DNA from: Sulfurimonas sp. HSL3-2
GTDB taxonomy: Bacteria > Campylobacterota > Campylobacteria > Campylobacterales > Sulfurimonadaceae
Assembly (NCBI RefSeq): GCF_039645965.1
Contig: NZ_CP147917.1
Coordinates: forward strand, 2,170,001-2,234,000
DNA length: 64,000 nt
Direction: 5' to 3'
Under the pieces are notes generated by a model that saw only the letters and a list, made by a program, of their open reading frames with translations, was not told the origin of the DNA and did not search any database. Below, one piece after another: positions 59,935 to 64,000 of this stretch; within the stretch, counting starts at the first letter, position 1; the number at the start of each line of letters is the position of its first letter. Made by a program: the position numbers and the translations under genes.

Positions 59935-60693
59935 ATGGACTACTTTGCAAAACGTATCATTCCATGTCTAGATGTTAAAGACGGCCGCGTCGTAAAAGGC
60001 GTGAATTTCGTCGGTTTAAAAGATGCAGGAGACCCCGTCGAAGTAGCACGCCGCTACAATGAAGAGGGTGCGGACGAATTGACATTTTTAGATATAACAG
60101 CATCAAGCGACAACCGCGATACTATCGTGGATATCGTTGCGCAGGTAGCACGTGAGATATTTATCCCTCTGACTGTAGGCGGCGGAATCAGAAAGCTTGA
60201 CGACATCTATAAACTTTTAAACGTCGGATGTGACAAAGTCAGCGTAAACTCTGCAGCTGTAAAACGTCCCGAACTCATAGACGAGGGCGCTAAAAGATTT
60301 GGTTCACAATGTATCGTAACTGCGATCGACGTTAAAAAAACGGGTGATAAATACCACGTTTATCTAAACGGCGGACGTGTAGACACGGGCATAGACGCTG
60401 TAGAATGGGCGAAAGAGGTCGTAGACCGCGGAAGCGGAGAGATACTTCTCACCTCGATGGATACAGACGGTACAAAAGCGGGATTTGAGCTTAACATCAC
60501 TGAGCAGATTAGTAAAGCGGTTAACGTACCTGTTATCGCAAGCGGCGGAGCAGGGACGATGGAACATATCAAAGAGGCATTTGAACACGGTGCAGACGCT
60601 GCACTTGCCGCAAGTATCTTTCACTATAAAGAGATAGATATTATGGAGCTTAAACACTATCTTCATAAAAACGGTATTCCGGTTCGCCTATGA
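59935..60693 (+). CDS. hisF: Imidazole glycerol phosphate synthase cyclase subunit
   Basis: A 252-aa TIM barrel. [17 protein letters not shown] carries the catalytic Asp at strand 1, VTAIDVKK the second Asp at strand 5, and LTVGGGIR and ASGGAG the phosphate-binding loops. It closes the imidazole ring in histidine synthesis with HisH (not in the window). The stop overlaps the next gene by 4 nt (ATGA). Confidence 0.96.
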   Translation: MDYFAKRIIPCLDVKDGRVVKGVNFVGLKDAGDPVEVARRYNEEGADELTFLDITASSDNRDTIVDIVAQVAREIFIPLTVGGGIRKLDDIYKLLNVGCDKVSVNSAAVKRPELIDEGAKRFGSQCIVTAIDVKKTGDKYHVYLNGGRVDTGIDAVEWAKEVVDRGSGEILLTSMDTDGTKAGFELNITEQISKAVNVPVIASGGAGTMEHIKEAFEHGADAALAASIFHYKEIDIMELKHYLHKNGIPVRL

Positions 60694-61232
60694 TCATCTG
60701 CGCAGGGAACAACGAGAACTTTGATTTTGCGACTCCTATGGGAGTAGGACTGATAGAAACGGCCATGAACATAACCAGGCTCTGTCTTTTTGACAAGCCT
60801 GAGTTTCTGCTTTTTGTAGGAACTGCAGGAAGTTACGGAGATGCAAATATCTTCGACATCATAGAATCAAAAACAGCAGCTAACGTAGAGTTAGCATTTT
60901 TAAATGATGACGTATATACGCCGCTAGACAATGTGATCTCGACTAACACTACTAACAAAAAAGATGTTATCGTCAACTCGTCAAACTATATAAGTACCAA
61001 TGCCGAACTAGCAAAAAAGTTTTTAAAACTGGGCATAGGCATTGAGAACATGGAGTTCTTCTCTGTCTTAAAAGTTGCACAAGAGTTTAATATTCCTGCA
61101 GGCGGAGTGTTTTGTGTCACTAACTATACGGATAAAAATGCTCACGAAGAGTTTGTAAAAAATCATGAAAAAGCAAAAGAGCTACTTGCTATACATGTAA
61201 AAAATCGAATCAAAGAACTAACACAAAAATGA
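60690..61232 (+). CDS. Nucleoside phosphorylase superfamily protein (PNP_UDP_1)
   Basis: 180 aa, shorter than classical purine nucleoside phosphorylases (~235-270 aa). [19 protein letters not shown] holds the phosphate/ribose-site GTAGS, and [20 protein letters not shown] the conserved ME ribose-binding motif. It would cleave purine nucleosides or MTA/SAH-type thionucleosides. It is coupled to hisF and rlmN by 4-nt overlaps on both sides. A one-mismatch TTACATGTAA motif lies at 61191-61200. Confidence 0.8.
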   Translation: MIICAGNNENFDFATPMGVGLIETAMNITRLCLFDKPEFLLFVGTAGSYGDANIFDIIESKTAANVELAFLNDDVYTPLDNVISTNTTNKKDVIVNSSNYISTNAELAKKFLKLGIGIENMEFFSVLKVAQEFNIPAGGVFCVTNYTDKNAHEEFVKNHEKAKELLAIHVKNRIKELTQK

Positions 61233-62293
61233 AACCGTCACTACTAGATTTTACTAAAGAAGAGTTGGCACAAAAGATAAAACCTGCTTTTCGTGCAAAG
61301 CAGATATTTGGCTGGATATACCATAACTATGTGGACAGTTTTGATGAGATGCAAAACATCCCAAAAGCACTTCGTGAAGAACTGGCGCAAAACTATGTGA
61401 TCAATCCTTTGAAGATCGTAAAAAAAGAGATCTCTACAGACGGAACTATCAAGTATCTTTTTGAACTACAAGACGGTAAAACGGTAGAGACCGTATGGCT
61501 GAAGATGAAAGACGACATCTATGAAGATGGAAAACTCGTCCAAGAGGCAAAATACACGGTTTGTGTCTCAAGTCAGGTAGGCTGTAAAGTAGGGTGCAGT
61601 TTTTGTCTTACTGCAAAAGGCGGATTTACAAGAGATCTTACAGCGGGTGAGATAGTAGCACAGGTCTTAGCTGTTAAAAAAGACAACAATCATGCACACA
61701 ACAGAAGAGTCAACATCGTCTATATGGGTATGGGTGAACCTCTTGATAATCTTGATAACCTTACAAAAGCCATCAAGATCTTTCAAGACGAAGAGGGTCT
61801 TGCTATCTCAGGTAAACGCCAGACAGTCTCTACAAGCGGTCTAAGCAGTAAAATAGACAAACTAGGTGAGATGGATCTAGGCGTCCATATAGCCATATCT
61901 CTTCATGCTGTCGATGATGAGCTTAGAACTGAACTGATACCGATGAATAAAGCCAATAATATCTCTTCTATAATAGAAGCGGTCAAACGCTTTCCTATCG
62001 ATACAAGAAAAAGAGTCATGTTCGAGTATCTCGTCATAAAAGATAAAAACGACGATATAGCATCTGCAAAAAAACTTGTAAAGCTTCTTAGCGGTATAAA
62101 AGCAAAAGTAAACCTTATCTACTTCAATCCATATCCGGGGACTGACTATAAACGTCCTAGCAGAGAAGACATGGTCAAATTCCAAGAGTATCTTGTAAAC
62201 CACGGCCTGTTATGTACCATCCGTGACTCTAAAGGTATAGACATCAGTGCAGCCTGCGGACAGCTTAAAGAAAAACAGCTGGATCAAGCATAA
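61229..62293 (+). CDS. rlmN: Dual-specificity 23S rRNA A2503 / tRNA A37 C2-methyltransferase
   Basis: 354 aa, radical-SAM. The iron-sulfur cluster motif is [15 protein letters not shown] (CxxxCxxC). The conserved Cys pair for methyl transfer is CVSSQVG (near residue 112) and SAACGQL at the C-terminus (around 345). [13 protein letters not shown] is the GxxxE-type SAM segment. It is third in the hisF-pnp-rlmN operon. Confidence 0.96.
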   Translation: MKPSLLDFTKEELAQKIKPAFRAKQIFGWIYHNYVDSFDEMQNIPKALREELAQNYVINPLKIVKKEISTDGTIKYLFELQDGKTVETVWLKMKDDIYEDGKLVQEAKYTVCVSSQVGCKVGCSFCLTAKGGFTRDLTAGEIVAQVLAVKKDNNHAHNRRVNIVYMGMGEPLDNLDNLTKAIKIFQDEEGLAISGKRQTVSTSGLSSKIDKLGEMDLGVHIAISLHAVDDELRTELIPMNKANNISSIIEAVKRFPIDTRKRVMFEYLVIKDKNDDIASAKKLVKLLSGIKAKVNLIYFNPYPGTDYKRPSREDMVKFQEYLVNHGLLCTIRDSKGIDISAACGQLKEKQLDQA

Positions 62294-62361
62294 TAATCAT
62301 ATAAGTAAATAGCATTTTGTATATACTTCTTTCAGGAGTGTTTAATTATAAAGGATATTGT

Positions 62362-62475
62362 ATGGTGAAAGAAGGATTGACTGTTGCCGATATCGGGCAG
62401 GTAATATTCTTGATTCTCGTAGTAGGCATTGGTGTCGGCGGATTTATCTACGCAGCGTTAAAAGAGGAAAAATAA
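62362..62475 (+). CDS. 37-aa single-helix membrane protein, unknown
   Basis: A short frame not expected from length alone: ATG at 62362 with AAAGGA six bases upstream, 37 codons, then TAA. The protein has a charged start (MVKEG), a glycine-rich helix (VIFLILVVGIGVGGFIYAAL, about residues 14-33) and a charged end (KEEK), so N-in or N-out topology is open. Size and layout recall small subunits of respiratory or transport complexes, but I do not recognise it. It lies between rlmN and the next small gene. Confidence 0.6.
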   Translation: MVKEGLTVADIGQVIFLILVVGIGVGGFIYAALKEEK

Positions 62476-62579
62476 GTTCAACTGCTTAAATCTTCAACAA
62501 AAAAGTAATCAAACCGATATAATCTTTTCATATAATTTTATTTGGGTGGTAAACGCCTAAATACTATAAAGGAAAAGAT

Positions 62580-62828
62580 TTGTCACAAAAACAATCAAAA
62601 AAGACAACGTCAGATCGTATTAAACAGATATATGATCTTTGTAAAGAACATTTTGGCGATGTTCGTTTTGTCGGTATAAAATACCATGATAAAATAGGGT
62701 GGATAGCAAAAGCTCAATTTAACGGCGACTTTGAAAATCTGACTGCAGAAGGTAAAGATATAACTGACGCTCTTCGTAATCTCAAAAACAGAATCAAAAA
62801 GATTATAAAACGCTACAATGAAGTTTGA
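62580..62828 (+). CDS. 82-aa basic protein of unknown function
   Basis: Starts at TTG with AAAGGAAAAG just upstream; a TATAAT at 62531-62536 is a likely -10. The 82-aa product is lysine-rich at both ends (SQKQSKKTTSDRIKQIYDLC, and NLKNRIKKIIKRYNEV) with a central strand-like stretch DVRFVGIKYHDKIGWIAKAQF. It is predicted soluble and possibly nucleic-acid binding from charge alone; no family is recognised. A hairpin (AAACGGTC/GACCGTTT, 62837-62865) follows the stop. Confidence 0.7.
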   Translation: MSQKQSKKTTSDRIKQIYDLCKEHFGDVRFVGIKYHDKIGWIAKAQFNGDFENLTAEGKDITDALRNLKNRIKKIIKRYNEV

Positions 62829-63292
62829 TCGGAGTAAAACGGTCAACACTCCAGGGAGACCGTTTATGGTTGTAATATTATCATAGTAATCTTATACTAA
62901 ACAAAAAAACTTCATAGCATATTCACTGACTTAAATAAAATTAATTTTGTAAAATTCTTCTACTTTTTTACCAATGTGTGTAGAATTCACACTGTGTTCT
63001 AAAATGTGAAAAAACTATGTCCCAAAGATAGGGATCTCTTATAATTTACACCTTTTATAAGCATCGTTTTATATAAAATTATTCTTAAAGATGAGAATAT
63101 TCACACTAGCTAGAAAGCCCTATTTTGGGAGATTCAAGAGAACTTAAGAATAATAACGGCGGCTGTTATTTTCACAACCTTAAACTCTTTGAAAAGTTAT
63201 TCACATAGATTTTATTCTGCATGGACTTTTTGGAATGTTTCACATGAAACATTGTCAATTTTCATAAAACTACAATAATGTAGATAGTGCTT
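62829..63292. other. Gene-free A/T-rich region with DnaA-box cluster: candidate oriC part
   Basis: 464 bp between two convergent genes, with no ORF. TTCAC cores occur at 62922, 62986, 63100, 63171, 63200 and 63239, and once inverted (GTGAA at 63006); the best box is TTATTCACA at 63197-63205. TTCAC is the reported core of epsilonproteobacterial DnaA boxes. A near-parS palindrome closes the cluster. Most genes to the left, including rRNA, point leftwards, as expected for replication leaving this site. dnaA itself is not in the window, so this may be an ori half-site or a DnaA-binding locus. Confidence 0.5.
63236..63251. promoter_or_regulatory. parS-like site (one mismatch)
   Basis: TGTTTCACATGAAACA differs from the canonical 16-bp ParB site only at one central base (CACATG for CACGTG). 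It lies in the DnaA-box region, 283 bp from a perfect parS. Confidence 0.65.
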
Positions 63293-64000
63293 TTAAATCT
63301 CTTTTTTTAAGATAGATTCCAAGCACTCTTTTGCAAAATCAACATTGCTTTTAATTTTATACTCTTTACCTTTATATATAAACGAAAGTTCATATGCATG
63401 TAAAAGTAATCTTGATGCTCCTGTTGATATTATGCGCTCTTTACCTTTTAGTTCTCTATCGAGATACTTCGTCGTGATCTCTTCTTCTACACCATAAAGT
63501 GGATCACCGACAATCGGATGTTTCACGTGAAACAGATGAACTCTGATCTGATGTTGTCTTCCTGTGTGTGGATAGCACTCGACAAGCGTCATATCTAGAT
63601 CTTCAAAATATTCAATAGGCTTAAAAAATGTCTCTGAACTTTTACCGGATAGATCTACTTTGACTATAGAACGAAGAACACCGGATGTTGCATCTTTATT
63701 TACTTTCAAAGGCTCTTTACATGTAAGCTCCTTTTCAAACCTTCCATATACTAAAGCAAGATATCTTTTTTGCATGTCTCTCTCTTGAAACATCATCTTG
63801 ATATCTCTTTCGCTTTCTTTATTCTTTGCACATAAAACCAGACCACTTGTCTCCATATCGATACGGTGAGTTATGTTAGCATCCATCCCATACTGATACT
63901 TTACTTCATCTATTAATGAGTATGGCGTATATCTGTTTTGAGGATGGATAAGCATTCCGCTCGGTTTATCAAAAAGAACAAACTCTTCTGTTTCAAATGT
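63293..64000 (-). CDS. RluA-family pseudouridine synthase, 5'-truncated by the window
   Basis: The frame is open to the window edge: upstream of the ATG at 63955 it reads TFETEEFVLFDKPSG, continuing into MLIHP, which is the RluA-family DKPxGxxxHP motif, so the true start lies beyond 64000. ITHRIDMETSGLVL is motif II with the catalytic Asp (HRxD). HTGRQHQIRVHLFH and DPLYG are the C-terminal family motifs. It isomerises uridines in rRNA or tRNA; the exact target is not readable. A perfect parS and a TTACATGTAA copy (63717-63726) lie inside it. Confidence 0.92.
   Translation of the reverse strand, partial: TFETEEFVLFDKPSGMLIHPQNRYTPYSLIDEVKYQYGMDANITHRIDMETSGLVLCAKNKESERDIKMMFQERDMQKRYLALVYGRFEKELTCKEPLKVNKDATSGVLRSIVKVDLSGKSSETFFKPIEYFEDLDMTLVECYPHTGRQHQIRVHLFHVKHPIVGDPLYGVEEEITTKYLDRELKGKERIISTGASRLLLHAYELSFIYKGKEYKIKSNVDFAKECLESILKKEI
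63519..63534. promoter_or_regulatory. parS site (perfect consensus)
   Basis: TGTTTCACGTGAAACA, a full 16-bp palindrome identical to the bacterial ParB-binding consensus, embedded in the pseudouridine synthase coding sequence (encoding LFHVKHP on the minus strand). ParB sites cluster near replication origins. Confidence 0.85.

Noticed and set aside
62831-62865. Alternative hairpins (GGAGT/ACTCC versus AAACGGTC/GACCGTTT) as a riboswitch
   Set aside because: It lies after a stop codon with no gene downstream on that strand; a simple 3' hairpin is the easier reading.

Overview
The window reads as an origin-proximal piece of a Campylobacterota (Epsilonproteobacteria) chromosome, most like a free-living sulfur/hydrogen oxidiser of the Sulfurimonas type. 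Pointers are the low G+C content, the rsmA-rnj gene pair with an Asn/Arg-rich RNase J, a cbb3 oxidase assembly pair (ccoI, ccoS), small monohaem cytochromes c, a complete ADP-heptose pathway, a stand-alone ThiD2-like protein and TTCAC-cored DnaA boxes. The genus is inference; the 16S gene (41948-43466) would settle it.

Region 1 (1-25.2 kb) is a surface-polysaccharide locus. It opens with dTDP-rhamnose genes (rmlC', rmlD, rmlB). A visibly more AT-rich block at 2.2-9.3 kb follows, with an O-antigen ligase/polymerase, an MBOAT/AlgX-like acetylation pair, two glycosyltransferases and a nucleotide-sugar dehydrogenase. Next come a four-gene glycosyltransferase operon on the minus strand, a PIG-L-type deacetylase, further glycosyltransferases, an LPS-kinase-like protein, a heptosyltransferase-like GT9 and UDP-glucose dehydrogenase. 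The block ends in a plus-strand operon of two paralogous LtaS-like phosphotransferases flanking a glycosidase-like protein and a PAP2 phosphatase, followed by a WaaF-like heptosyltransferase.

Region 2 (25.2-38.2 kb) is mostly minus strand: a beta-CASP nuclease, PEP synthase and a LOG protein; a YfaZ-like porin with hldE and hldD; two cytochromes c on the plus strand; then gmhA-gmhB-(half asparaginase)-ccoI-ccoS. The hld and gmh genes supply the ADP-heptose that the GT9 enzymes of region 1 would use.

Region 3 (38.3-43.8 kb) is one rRNA operon on the minus strand (16S, a single tRNA-Ala, 23S, 5S). It has a consensus sigma-70 promoter enclosed by a 13-bp inverted repeat.

Region 4 (43.9-64 kb) is housekeeping: a Bax-inhibitor-like protein, a ThiD2-like protein, a methyltransferase, the ZnuABC zinc importer, secG, frr, pyrE, a K+/H+ antiporter, pyrG, recJ, fliI, folE, RNase J, rsmA, hisF, a nucleoside phosphorylase-like protein, rlmN and two small unknown proteins. 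It closes with a 460-bp gene-free stretch rich in DnaA-box cores, a near-match parS there and a perfect parS inside the next gene (an RluA-type pseudouridine synthase).

The most striking unexplained signal is a palindrome, TTACATGTAA. It occurs at least 11 times exactly and 5 times with one mismatch. Every copy lies inside a coding sequence, on genes of both strands and in two reading frames, and none was found in the AT-rich 2.2-9.3 kb block. This looks like a DNA-level signal (uptake, methylation or chromosome-organisation motif) rather than protein constraint.
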